Position numbers and translations under genes: made by a program. A stretch of 64,000 bases of DNA from the NCBI RefSeq assembly GCF_031846265.1, contig NZ_JAVRIA010000001.1, positions 434,001-498,000 of the forward strand, written 5' to 3'. Shown in pieces: positions 55,444 to 63,678 of this stretch. A model generated the notes under the pieces. That model was given only the letters and a program-made list of their open reading frames with translations, was not told the DNA's origin and searched no databases. Positions within the stretch are counted from its first letter, which is position 1. The number at the start of each line of letters is the position of its first letter. The stretch comes from Microcosmobacter mediterraneus. Lineage in GTDB: Bacteria > Bacteroidota > Bacteroidia > Flavobacteriales > Flavobacteriaceae.

Positions 55444-56313
55444 TAGTTCACTGGTTATTGAATCTCCTAATACTTTTATTATATATACATTACCATTACT
55501 AGAATCATTTATTAGCTTGTATTTTTTTTCACCAAGTACAGCATTGGCAAACATTGGTGTTGTATTGCTGTGACCAACCACTAAAACCGTTTTTCCTTTA
55601 TTGGTTTCCATAAAAGCTTTTCCGTCTAATTTTCTAGGATCATAAAGTGATATCTCAACATTGTTTTGTTTTGCGGTAGGTAAGGCAGTTTCTTTTGTTC
55701 TGTTGTAATCTGTAGAGTACACTAGATCAAACTTTACATTAGAGAAAATCTTAGCCCAATGCTCTGCACGTTCTAAGCCTTCTTTGGTTAAGTGAGGATT
55801 TCTGTTGGTTTTGTCGCTTCTGTCTTTTTCCGCATGTCTAATAAAATAATATGTTGTTGTTTGTTCTTCAACCTCTTTTTGATAAGGTCCTTCCCAAATC
55901 ACTTGTTCAATCATCCATTTACCATTATCTTTAGAAAGAAGCACATAGTCAATTCCCCAATTAGCTGTGACTTTAGCAGATGCAATATGATTTCCAATGT
56001 CTAGTACTTTAACATTCCTAATTTTATTTTCATCTCTTGTTTTACCTTCTGTTTTCATTTTTGTTACAAAAGCTAGAGCTTTGTCATAACTCATATGATC
56101 GTAATAATCGTAATTACCAGACTCTTTATTTTTCCAGTACCCAAACTTATTAAGTCTAGGTTTTATTGCTGCTTTTAACTTAAGAGTATCGCCTTTGTAA
56201 AAAGCATCTATATAATTGTTAAGTGTAGCTTCTATTTGCTCCTGATCTGATTTTTCTTGACCAAACGAAAAGAAAGTAAATAAGATGAAAGTTAAAGTCA
56301 GAAAAGATTTCAT
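55429..56313 (-). CDS. Secreted NTF2-like/histidine phosphatase fusion
   Basis: 294 residues from the ATG at 56313 (an upstream frame of nine codons is open). A signal peptide (1-18, ending FSFGQ) is followed by an NTF2-like domain (~20-145: ATLNNYIDAFYKGDTLKLKAAI, KWMIEQVIWEG). The second half is a histidine phosphatase (branch 1) with RHAEK (159-163, catalytic His160) and VVGHSN for the second His. The combination on one polypeptide is unusual. Substrate unknown. It converges with the DUF6503 gene. Confidence 0.85.
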   Translation of the reverse strand: MKSFLTLTFILFTFFSFGQEKSDQEQIEATLNNYIDAFYKGDTLKLKAAIKPRLNKFGYWKNKESGNYDYYDHMSYDKALAFVTKMKTEGKTRDENKIRNVKVLDIGNHIASAKVTANWGIDYVLLSKDNGKWMIEQVIWEGPYQKEVEEQTTTYYFIRHAEKDRSDKTNRNPHLTKEGLERAEHWAKIFSNVKFDLVYSTDYNRTKETALPTAKQNNVEISLYDPRKLDGKAFMETNKGKTVLVVGHSNTTPMFANAVLGEKKYKLINDSSNGNVYIIKVLGDSITSELLVIN

Positions 56314-56388
56314 TAGCCTAAGTGATTGGTTGTTATCCAAAAATAGACTAGATATTTAGTTTTTAATATAAATAACTGTTAAAAAATA

Positions 56389-57048
56389 TTAACTTGCTAA
56401 CTTAGGTGCTTTAGAAATAATTTCAATTCCACTAGAAGTCCCTATCCTATCCACACCAGCTTCAATATACTTTAATGCAGTTTCGTAGTCTCTTATTCCA
56501 CCAGATGCCTTTATTTTAAGACGATCCTTAACAGTTTTCTTCATTATTTTAACAGCTGTTAGAGTAGCACCACTAGAGCTGAAACCAGTTGAGGTTTTAA
56601 CAAAGTCGGCTTTTCCATCAATACAAATTTCACAAGCTTTTACAATTTCATTTTTAGAAAGTTCACTTATTTCAATAATCACTTTAAGCGGAATCCTTCC
56701 AATTGCAGTTTTAACTTCGGCAATATCTTTAAGAACAGCCATATAGTTTCTACTTTTTAATAAACCGATATTGAGTACCATATCAATTTCATTAGCGCCA
56801 TTAGCAACAGCATCTTTGGCTTCAAATACCTTTGCATTTGTTGAAGAATTACCGAGAGGAAAACCAACAACTGTGCAAATTTTAACATGGCTTGATTTAA
56901 GAATTTGTTTCGCTAAGGGAATAAAACAACTATTTACACAAACAGCATAAAATCTATGTTGCATCGCCTCTTGGCAGAGTGTAATGATGTCGCGTTCTGT
57001 AGTCGTTGCTTTTAATGAAGTATGATCTAAATAATGATTTAATAACAT
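56389..57048 (-). CDS. deoC: Deoxyribose-phosphate aldolase
   Basis: 219 residues from the ATG at 57048; the frame is open further upstream but the family length is ~220 and MLLNHYLDHTSLKATTT is the normal start. The Schiff-base lysine is in FVKTSTGFS, and the second lysine in IKASGGIRDYE. It cleaves 2-deoxyribose-5-phosphate to acetaldehyde and glyceraldehyde-3-phosphate. Two direct repeats lie just upstream. It is divergent from the FMN reductase gene. Confidence 0.95.
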   Translation of the reverse strand: MLLNHYLDHTSLKATTTERDIITLCQEAMQHRFYAVCVNSCFIPLAKQILKSSHVKICTVVGFPLGNSSTNAKVFEAKDAVANGANEIDMVLNIGLLKSRNYMAVLKDIAEVKTAIGRIPLKVIIEISELSKNEIVKACEICIDGKADFVKTSTGFSSSGATLTAVKIMKKTVKDRLKIKASGGIRDYETALKYIEAGVDRIGTSSGIEIISKAPKLAS

Positions 57049-57057
57049 AAGTAGGTA

Positions 57058-57092
57058 TTTAAACGATAAAACTAAGTGTTTAAACGATAAAA
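57058..57092. repeat. Direct repeat upstream of deoC
   Basis: TTTAAACGATAAAA occurs exactly at 57058-57071 and again at 57079-57092, 21 bases apart, just upstream of the deoC ATG. The two-turn spacing suggests a site for a dimeric or cooperative regulator. Confidence 0.5.
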
Positions 57093-57170
57093 TAAAAATT
57101 TGGAACGTGTAGTTCATCGAAAATATTGTTAAATATTAATAATTCTCTATAAATTATAATCTATGGAAAT

Positions 57171-57208
57171 ATATTCCTTGGAATATAAAATTATTTATTG
57201 TAAATTTG
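57171..57208 (+). promoter_or_regulatory. Promoter with overlapping MarR-type operator, FMN reductase operon
   Basis: ATATTCC-TT-GGAATAT (57171-57186) is a perfect inverted repeat. The TTG inside it (57178-57180) is a -33 element, 20 bases before the -7 element TAAATTTG (57201-57208), an exact TAnnTTTG match. A protein on the palindrome would cover the -33 region and repress. The next gene after the reductase encodes a MarR regulator. Confidence 0.6.
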
Positions 57209-57237
57209 TACTATAATTAATAATTAAAGATAAGAAT

Positions 57238-57771
57238 ATGAAAAAAATAATAGCATTTGCAGGAAGTAATAGTAGTGCTTCAATAAACAAACAATTAGCT
57301 GTTTATGCTTCAGGATTAGTAGATAATGCTTCTGTGGAGGTGTTAGATTTAAATGATTTTGAATTACCACTATATGGTATTGACTACGAGTTATCTCACG
57401 GTATTCCAGATAATGCGCAAAAGTTTCTAAATGAAATAAAACACTCTGATGGAATCGTGTTATCGCTAGCCGAACACAATGGCGCTTATGCCACTGTTTT
57501 TAAGAATTTATTTGATTGGATGTCGAGGATAGATAATAAATTGTGGAGCGATAAACCAATGTTATTAATGGCAACTTCACCAGGAGGAAGAGGAGGAGTT
57601 ACTGTACTAGACATCGCTAAAGGTCGTTTTCCTTTTATGGGAGGAAATATTGTTGGTAGTTTTAGTTTACCGTCTTTTGGAGATAATTTTTCTAACGGTG
57701 AAATAATTAACCAAGAATTAAAGAATTTGCTATTAGAAGAGATTAATCTTTTTGATAATGCACTTTATTAA
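57238..57771 (+). CDS. NAD(P)H-dependent FMN reductase (quinone reductase-like)
   Basis: 177 residues, flavodoxin-like. The FMN phosphate loop is FAGSNSSASINKQL (7-20), and LSLAEHNGAYATVFKNLFDW and TSPGGRGGVTVLD are the further family motifs. Reduces FMN, quinones or azo compounds with NAD(P)H. First gene of a unit with marR (1-base overlap) and, after a second operator, two pirins, so it probably responds to electrophile or redox stress. Confidence 0.9.
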   Translation: MKKIIAFAGSNSSASINKQLAVYASGLVDNASVEVLDLNDFELPLYGIDYELSHGIPDNAQKFLNEIKHSDGIVLSLAEHNGAYATVFKNLFDWMSRIDNKLWSDKPMLLMATSPGGRGGVTVLDIAKGRFPFMGGNIVGSFSLPSFGDNFSNGEIINQELKNLLLEEINLFDNALY

Positions 57772-58208
57772 TGGGAGATATTTCAAAAGATATTAAATCG
57801 CGTTTTGCAAATAATAAAGTGAAGGCCTTATTGAATCTTATTTACACAGCAAATTGGATTACAAGTAAGCAAAATGCATTTTTTAAACCTTATGGCATTT
57901 CACCACAACAGTATAATATCCTTAGAATATTACGAGGTGCTAACGAACCTTTAAAAGTTCAGACTATTAAAGAACGTATGATAGAACGCGCGCCAAATGC
58001 TACAAGGCTTATGGATAAACTTTGCGATAAAGCATTGATACAACGCTTTAATTGTAAAGATGATAGACGTGTAGTTAAAATTGAAATTCTACATTCTGGT
58101 TTAAATTTACTTGACGAAATTAGTCAAGAAATGAAGCAGGATTATTTAAATAATCTTACTGAAGAAGAAGCAGGAGTGCTTAGTGATCTCCTTGATAAAA
58201 TTCGCTAG
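57771..58208 (+). CDS. MarR family transcriptional regulator
   Basis: 145 residues. The winged helix is at about 35-105: YGISPQQYNILRILRGANEPLKVQTI, then MDKLCDKALIQRFNCKDDRRVVKIEI, the MarR 'DDRR' wing. Members are dimeric repressors that bind palindromes and release on ligand or thiol modification. One Cys (in KLCDK) is close to the wing and another (FNCKDD) in it. It begins on the last base of the reductase stop. Palindromes of the same core stand upstream of the unit and of the pirins. Confidence 0.9.
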   Translation: MGDISKDIKSRFANNKVKALLNLIYTANWITSKQNAFFKPYGISPQQYNILRILRGANEPLKVQTIKERMIERAPNATRLMDKLCDKALIQRFNCKDDRRVVKIEILHSGLNLLDEISQEMKQDYLNNLTEEEAGVLSDLLDKIR

Positions 58209-58222
58209 CTATTTTTTTAATA

Positions 58223-58246
58223 AAATAGTTTCCATGGAAACTATTT
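58223..58246. promoter_or_regulatory. 24-base palindrome upstream of the pirins
   Basis: A perfect 24-base palindrome with core TTTCCATGGAAA lies 14 bases after the marR stop codon and about 20 bases before the first pirin ATG. Its core TTCC-N2-GGAA is the same as in the palindrome at 57171-57186, so it is likely a second operator for the MarR protein encoded just upstream. Confidence 0.55.
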
Positions 58247-58266
58247 ATAATGAAAGGAAATTTAAA

Positions 58267-59139
58267 ATGAAACTAAATTCAATAAAAAGAGCAGGGAAGA
58301 GTCATGTTGTAAATATGGGACCTATAGAATTGAGACAACCGTTTCCAACACAACATATAGAGATGGTAGATCCATTTGTATTATTACATCATTACGGACC
58401 ATTTGAAATATCTGAAGAAGACAATCCTTTTGATTTAGGACCACATCCACACAGAGGGTTTGAGCCTGTAACTTTTTTAATTCAAGGTGAGCAATTACAT
58501 AGAGATTCTTTAGGACACGAGAGTGTTGTTAAGGCAGGTGATGTGCAATGGACAACTGCTGGAAGAGGAATCATCCATGCTGAAGGTCCTACCAAAGATT
58601 TTGTTCGAAAAGGTGGAACGCTAGAGGGTATTCAATTATGGTTGAATTTACCAGCCAAAAAGAAAATGATTCAACCTAACTATCAGCACGTTAAAAATGA
58701 TGAGTTTACAGCGATAACCTCTAAAGATGGTAAAGTAGAAACGAGCATTATTGCTGGTGCTTTTGATGGTAAACCTGGCAAGATTACCACACAGACTTCT
58801 GTAAATGCATTTATGATTATTGCAAAAGATGGAGGAGAACAAACATGGTCATATTCCAATTTGCATCAAGGATTACTCTATCTCATAAAAGGTAAAGTCA
58901 CTGTTAATGGCGAAGAAGTTTTAGAATTAGATAAAAATCAATTGATGGAATTTAACCAAGATGGTGAAGGTTTTTCCATTAAGGCTGAAAAAGACAGCAT
59001 GCTATTGTTTTTATCAGGCGAACCTTTAAAAGAAACGATTGCAACTTATGGCCCTTATGTTATGAATTCTCAAACAGAGTTGTTAGAAGCAATGAGAGAT
59101 TTTCAAATGGGTAAAATGGGTTTTTTACCACGTAATTAA
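58267..59139 (+). CDS. Pirin family protein
   Basis: 290 residues from the ATG at 58267; the frame is open upstream through the palindrome but MKLNSIKRAGKS is the family start. The bicupin's metal site motifs are HPHRGFEPVTFL and HAEGP, giving three His and one Glu. Pirins are iron-binding bicupins, some with quercetinase activity, and commonly respond to oxidative stress. It lies between a MarR-type palindrome and a second pirin gene, and is probably co-regulated with the FMN reductase. Confidence 0.9.
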   Translation: MKLNSIKRAGKSHVVNMGPIELRQPFPTQHIEMVDPFVLLHHYGPFEISEEDNPFDLGPHPHRGFEPVTFLIQGEQLHRDSLGHESVVKAGDVQWTTAGRGIIHAEGPTKDFVRKGGTLEGIQLWLNLPAKKKMIQPNYQHVKNDEFTAITSKDGKVETSIIAGAFDGKPGKITTQTSVNAFMIIAKDGGEQTWSYSNLHQGLLYLIKGKVTVNGEEVLELDKNQLMEFNQDGEGFSIKAEKDSMLLFLSGEPLKETIATYGPYVMNSQTELLEAMRDFQMGKMGFLPRN

Positions 59140-59145
59140 TAACGC

Positions 59146-59172
59146 TGTCATTCAGAGCGAAGCGAAGAATCT
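59146..59172 (+). repeat. Fragment of a dispersed flavobacterial repeat
   Basis: The 27-base stretch between the two pirins ends in GAGCGAAGCGAAGAATCT and begins TGTCATTC. Short repeats of this type (TGTCATTC...GAGCGAAGCGAAGAATCT) recur between genes in many Bacteroidetes genomes. Only one copy is seen in the window. Confidence 0.5.
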
Positions 59173-59210
59173 AAATAATTTTAACTTAATTATAAAAACA
59201 AATAGAAACT

Positions 59211-59927
59211 ATGAAAACTGTAATACATAAATCAGAAACAAGAGGATTTGCTAATCATGGATGGTTAAAATCGAATCACACCTTTAGTTTTGCGAGTTAT
59301 CAAAATCCAGATCGCATGAATTTTGGAGCACTACGAGTTCTAAATGACGATGTAGTACAACCTAAAATGGGATTTGGAACGCATCCACATCAAAATATGG
59401 AAATCATATCAATTCCTTTAAAAGGTGCTTTATCTCACAAGGATAGTATGGGAAATAAACGTGCTATAGAAGTTGGTGAAGTTCAAGTTATGACAGCAGG
59501 AACAGGATTAACCCATTCAGAGTTTAACGACAGTAAAACAGACGAAGTTAACTTCTTGCAACTATGGATTCTTCCAGAAGAACTAGGCGTAGAGCCAAAT
59601 TATGAACAACGTCAATTCTCTGAAGAAGACAAGAAGAATAGACTACAAACAGTTGTAGCTCCTAAGGACAAATTAGAAGGAGAAGCTTTACCAATAAGTC
59701 AGCAGGCTTATATTTATAGAGCTAACCTAGAATCAGGTAAATCATTAGATGTAGAATTAAAATCTAAGCAAAATGGAATCTATGTTTTCCTAGTAGATGG
59801 CGAGGTTAAAATTGATGATATTAAGTTGGCTAATAGGGATGCTTTAGGTATAACTGAAACAGAAAGAGTCTCTATTAATGCGACTAAACATTCAGAATTA
59901 GTGATTATTGAAGTTCCTGTAAAATAA
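59211..59927 (+). CDS. Pirin family protein
   Basis: 238 residues, shorter bicupin form. Metal site in HPHQNMEIIS and GTGLTHSEFND. The N-terminus ESETRGFANHGWLKSNHTFSFASY is typical. It is 71 bases after the first pirin and shares its operator region; a strong terminator follows. Function likely iron-dependent stress-related, substrate unknown. Confidence 0.9.
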   Translation: MKTVIHKSETRGFANHGWLKSNHTFSFASYQNPDRMNFGALRVLNDDVVQPKMGFGTHPHQNMEIISIPLKGALSHKDSMGNKRAIEVGEVQVMTAGTGLTHSEFNDSKTDEVNFLQLWILPEELGVEPNYEQRQFSEEDKKNRLQTVVAPKDKLEGEALPISQQAYIYRANLESGKSLDVELKSKQNGIYVFLVDGEVKIDDIKLANRDALGITETERVSINATKHSELVIIEVPVK

Positions 59928-59946
59928 AACACGATTCGTTTTTTGC

Positions 59947-59977
59947 AAAAGGCATCCTTAATGGGATGCTTTTTTTA
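59947..59977 (+). terminator. Terminator after the pirin genes
   Basis: GCATCC (59952-59957) pairs with GGATGC (59964-59969), extended by an A/T stem (59947-59950 with 59971-59974) and running into a T tract. It separates the pirins from the ettA unit. Confidence 0.85.
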
Positions 59978-60034
59978 TTTAAAAAACACGATATTTGTGT
60001 TTCGACTAACTATCAAAAAATTAAGATTGAGATT

Positions 60035-60217
60035 ATGGCAATGAATAAAAATACAGTTTTGGCTTGGGCTACAACTATTATGATAATAGTAGGATTAGGA
60101 CTAATTGCACTTGGCGCATTTAGATATGATGAAGTTGCAGGATGGGGTTTTGGAGCTGTTGGTGTTGGATTCTTTGCTATTGCTTGGGTTTTTAATGCCT
60201 TAAAAGGTCGAGTTTAA
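60035..60217 (+). CDS. Small CAL67264-family membrane protein
   Basis: 60 residues from the ATG at 60035; the frame opens earlier but the preceding terminator at 59947-59977 excludes that. Two membrane helices (about 8-26 and 34-53) and a short basic tail. The family is named in flavobacterial genomes and usually sits directly before ettA, as here (28-base gap). Function unknown. Confidence 0.78.
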   Translation: MAMNKNTVLAWATTIMIIVGLGLIALGAFRYDEVAGWGFGAVGVGFFAIAWVFNALKGRV

Positions 60218-60245
60218 TATATTCTATCAATTTATTTAATTACAC

Positions 60246-61937
60246 ATGAGCGATGATAAGAAAATAATCTTTTCCATGTCTGGTGTTACAAAGACGTTTC
60301 AAAGTGCTAACACACCAGTTTTAAAAAACATTTACTTAAGCTTCTTTTATGGCGCAAAAATTGGAATTCTAGGTCTTAATGGTTCTGGTAAATCTACATT
60401 ACTTAAAATTATTGCTGGAGTAGATAAGAATTACCAAGGTGATGTTGTGTTTTCGCAAGACTATTCTGTAGGTTATCTAGAACAAGAACCACAATTAGAT
60501 GAAGAAAAAACGGTCATGGAAGTGGTTCGTGAAGGTGCAGCAGAAACCGTAGCTATATTAGATGAGTATAATAGTATTAATGATCAGTTTGGCTTAGAAG
60601 AGGTGTATAGTAATCCCGATAAGATGGAAAAGCTGATGAATCGCCAGGCAGAGCTACAAGATCAAATTGATGCAGCTAATGCTTGGGAACTTGATACTAA
60701 ATTAGAAATTGCCATGGATGCATTGCGCACTCCAGATGGTGATAAAAAAATTGGTGTACTTTCTGGCGGTGAAAGGCGTCGTGTTGCTTTATGTAGATTA
60801 CTTTTAAAAGAACCAGATGTGTTACTACTGGATGAACCTACGAACCATTTGGATGCAGAATCTGTACACTGGTTAGAGCATCATTTAGCGCAGTATAAAG
60901 GAACTGTAATTGCTGTAACACACGATAGATACTTTTTAGATAATGTAGCAGGTTGGATTTTAGAACTTGATAGAGGAGAAGGGATTCCATGGAAAGGGAA
61001 TTACTCGTCTTGGTTAGACCAGAAATCTAAACGTATGGCACAAGAAGGTAAAGCTGCTTCAAAACGTCAAAAGACTTTAGAACGCGAGTTAGAATGGGTA
61101 AGACAAGGTGCTAAAGGTCGTCAGACCAAACAGAAAGCACGTTTGAAGAATTATGATAAGCTGATGAGTCAAGATCAAAAACAACTTGATGAAAAGCTTG
61201 AAATATATATACCAAATGGTCCAAGATTAGGAACTAATGTCATTGAAGCTGTTAATGTTGCAAAAGGTTATGATAATAAATTACTTTATGATGATTTAAA
61301 CTTCAATTTGCCACAAGCTGGAATTGTTGGTATAATTGGACCTAATGGTGCTGGTAAGACCACAATATTTAGGATGATAATGGGAGAAGAATCTCCGGAT
61401 AAAGGAGAGTTTAAAGTCGGAGATACAGCTAAGTTAGCCTATGTAGATCAAAAACATTCTAACATAGATCCTAACAAAACCATCTGGCAAAACTTTAGTG
61501 ATGAACAAGAGTTAGTAATGATGGGAGGTAAGCAGGTAAATTCTAGAGCCTATTTAAGTCGATTTAATTTTTCGGGTAGCGAACAAAACAAGAAAGTAAA
61601 TCTACTTTCTGGTGGTGAAAGAAACCGTTTGCATCTTGCAATGACGCTCAAAGAAGAAGGTAATGTATTGCTTTTAGACGAACCTACTAATGATCTTGAT
61701 GTCAACACATTAAGAGCCTTAGAAGAAGGGCTTGAAAATTTTGCTGGATGTGCTGTTGTTATTTCTCACGACAGATGGTTCTTGGATCGTATTTGCACAC
61801 ATATTTTGGCTTTTGAAGGCGATAGTCAAGTGTATTTTTTTGAAGGAAGTTTTAGCGATTATGAAGAGAATAAAAAGAAACGACTTGGAGGAGATTTAAT
61901 GCCAAAGCGCATTAAATATAAAAAGTTAATTAGGTAG
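60246..61937 (+). CDS. ettA: Energy-dependent translational throttle EttA (ABC-F)
   Basis: 563 residues with two ABC domains: first Walker A GLNGSGKST, signature LSGGERRR and Walker B LLLDEPTNHLD; second GPNGAGKTT, LSGGERNR and LLLDEPTNDLD. There is no membrane domain. The linker AAS KRQKTLERELEWVRQGAKGR is the P-site tRNA interaction motif. It gates translation elongation with ATP/ADP ratio. Converges on the LytTR regulator gene. Confidence 0.95.
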   Translation: MSDDKKIIFSMSGVTKTFQSANTPVLKNIYLSFFYGAKIGILGLNGSGKSTLLKIIAGVDKNYQGDVVFSQDYSVGYLEQEPQLDEEKTVMEVVREGAAETVAILDEYNSINDQFGLEEVYSNPDKMEKLMNRQAELQDQIDAANAWELDTKLEIAMDALRTPDGDKKIGVLSGGERRRVALCRLLLKEPDVLLLDEPTNHLDAESVHWLEHHLAQYKGTVIAVTHDRYFLDNVAGWILELDRGEGIPWKGNYSSWLDQKSKRMAQEGKAASKRQKTLERELEWVRQGAKGRQTKQKARLKNYDKLMSQDQKQLDEKLEIYIPNGPRLGTNVIEAVNVAKGYDNKLLYDDLNFNLPQAGIVGIIGPNGAGKTTIFRMIMGEESPDKGEFKVGDTAKLAYVDQKHSNIDPNKTIWQNFSDEQELVMMGGKQVNSRAYLSRFNFSGSEQNKKVNLLSGGERNRLHLAMTLKEEGNVLLLDEPTNDLDVNTLRALEEGLENFAGCAVVISHDRWFLDRICTHILAFEGDSQVYFFEGSFSDYEENKKKRLGGDLMPKRIKYKKLIR

Positions 61938-61939
61938 TT

Positions 61940-62626
61940 TTATTCTTTTAATCGTTCTAATAATTTAGCCTTATAAGATTGCCCTATTGGTAACGATTTT
62001 TTTTGAACCTGTGCGGTATTACCTTTAATAATTTCTAAGTAGTTTAAATTTATTGAAAATGATTTATGTATTTGTACAAATAATTCATTTGGTAGTTGAT
62101 TAAGCATATTTTTAAACGTGCTGTTAGTTAGAATAAATTCATCTCGTAAATGTACTTTTATATAATCTCCGAAAGCTTCAATATAAATAATATCTTTTGT
62201 ATTTACTTTATGTAATACTTTATTTGCTTTAATGATAAGCGATTCAGTTTGATTAGATTTTTCATGTTTTATAGCAGTTTTTAGTTTATTCACAGCAGTT
62301 AAAAAACGTTCAAAAGAGAATGGTTTTAATAGATAATCTATAGCATTTACCTCAAAACCTTCAAGTGCATAGTCACTATAAGCTGTAGTAAAAATTACGT
62401 TAGGTGGATTTTGTAGTGATTTGTAAAAACTTAAGCCAGAAAGTTTTGGCATATTAATATCTAAAAAAATAAGGTCTATTTCTTTATTATCATTTAAGAC
62501 ATCTATTGCTTCTAAAGCAGAGTTGCAGACGCCTTTAAGCTTTAGAAAACTCACATCACTTATAAAATGCTTAATAACAGATTGCGCAGAAGGCTCATCA
62601 TCTATGATAAGACAATTTATGATCAT
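61940..62626 (-). CDS. LytTR-type response regulator
   Basis: 228 residues. Receiver domain with phosphoacceptor Asp56 (LIFLDINMP) and DDEPSAQ acidic pocket, followed by a LytTR DNA-binding domain (about 135-228: DIIYIEAFGDYIKVHL, FVQIHKSFSINLNYLE). It is coupled to the LytS-type kinase gene by a 4-base overlap (ATGA). Target genes are unknown. Confidence 0.93.
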   Translation of the reverse strand: MIINCLIIDDEPSAQSVIKHFISDVSFLKLKGVCNSALEAIDVLNDNKEIDLIFLDINMPKLSGLSFYKSLQNPPNVIFTTAYSDYALEGFEVNAIDYLLKPFSFERFLTAVNKLKTAIKHEKSNQTESLIIKANKVLHKVNTKDIIYIEAFGDYIKVHLRDEFILTNSTFKNMLNQLPNELFVQIHKSFSINLNYLEIIKGNTAQVQKKSLPIGQSYKAKLLERLKE

Positions 62627-63678
62627 AAGTTAAATAGTTTAAGTTCAACTTTAAATTTAGTATTTTCGGATGTTATGTTAAGTAAATGTTGGTTTGGGTA
62701 AACTATCTCTAAATTCTTTTTTATGCTTTCTAAACCAAAACCAGAATAAAAGTCTACAGTTTCAGTTGAGTTATTTTCGGAAATAGGATTGGAGACACTA
62801 AACATAAAATCAGTTTTATTTTGAATAAAATCTAGTGTAATAGTTTTACCTAATTTACTGAAATCTGCATGTTTAAAAGCATTTTCAACAATTGGCAAAA
62901 GTAGCATCGGATAAATATGAAACGTTTCATTATCTACAGATGTATTAAAACGAACTGTATTTATATTGTGAGTCCTATATTTTTGAAATTCAATATAATT
63001 AGATAGTAATTCTATTTCCTTGCTAAGAGGCACTTTTTTGGTGTCAGCATCATAAATAATATATCTTAAAATATCAGATAATTGTAAAATAGCGCTTTTT
63101 ATATCTTTTTTTTCTTCGATTGCCATACTGTATATAACATTAAGAGAATTGAATAAAAAATGAGGATTTATTTGAGAGCGTAGAGCTAACAATTGCGATT
63201 CTATGATTTGATTATTTTCACGAAGAAGCTTACTCTCATTTGCATTGTAGTAAATCCAATCCTCCGTAAGTTTTACGAATGCTGTAACCACTAGTACAAC
63301 AATAAAGATAATGGTAATACTGGTGTTAGAATGATAAGAGACAAAAAAATAGTCCTTAAAAATAGCGTCTAAAGTATCTCTAAAAAGCCATGAATGAAGC
63401 CGCTCCCAAATAGCAATGTTGGCAATGAATCCAAGAATATAAAGCAGATAACGTTGACGTTTTAAAAGCTTTGGGATTAAAATGTAAAAATTAAGTAGTA
63501 CAGGAGAAATTAGAGTAAAAATGAAACCTGCTGTATAGATATAATCTATTTTTATGGGTTTGGAAGTTTTAGAGAAAATAAATAGTAAAATCCAGAACAC
63601 AACAAACCACAATACCAAATTAAATACAATGATATTGTGGCGTGTAGGTGGCTTTACAAGTTGATTAAGGTTGTACAT
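62623..63678 (-). CDS. LytS-type sensor histidine kinase
   Basis: 351 residues. Four membrane helices (about 19-37, 47-68, 78-95, 120-137) precede the His_kinase domain with His173 in QINPHFLFNSL, and the ATP-binding N box LLPIVENAFKHA at ~265-276. There is no separate periplasmic sensor. Overlaps the LytTR regulator gene downstream and the partial unknown gene upstream by 14 bases. Confidence 0.93.
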   Translation of the reverse strand: MYNLNQLVKPPTRHNIIVFNLVLWFVVFWILLFIFSKTSKPIKIDYIYTAGFIFTLISPVLLNFYILIPKLLKRQRYLLYILGFIANIAIWERLHSWLFRDTLDAIFKDYFFVSYHSNTSITIIFIVVLVVTAFVKLTEDWIYYNANESKLLRENNQIIESQLLALRSQINPHFLFNSLNVIYSMAIEEKKDIKSAILQLSDILRYIIYDADTKKVPLSKEIELLSNYIEFQKYRTHNINTVRFNTSVDNETFHIYPMLLLPIVENAFKHADFSKLGKTITLDFIQNKTDFMFSVSNPISENNSTETVDFYSGFGLESIKKNLEIVYPNQHLLNITSENTKFKVELKLFNL

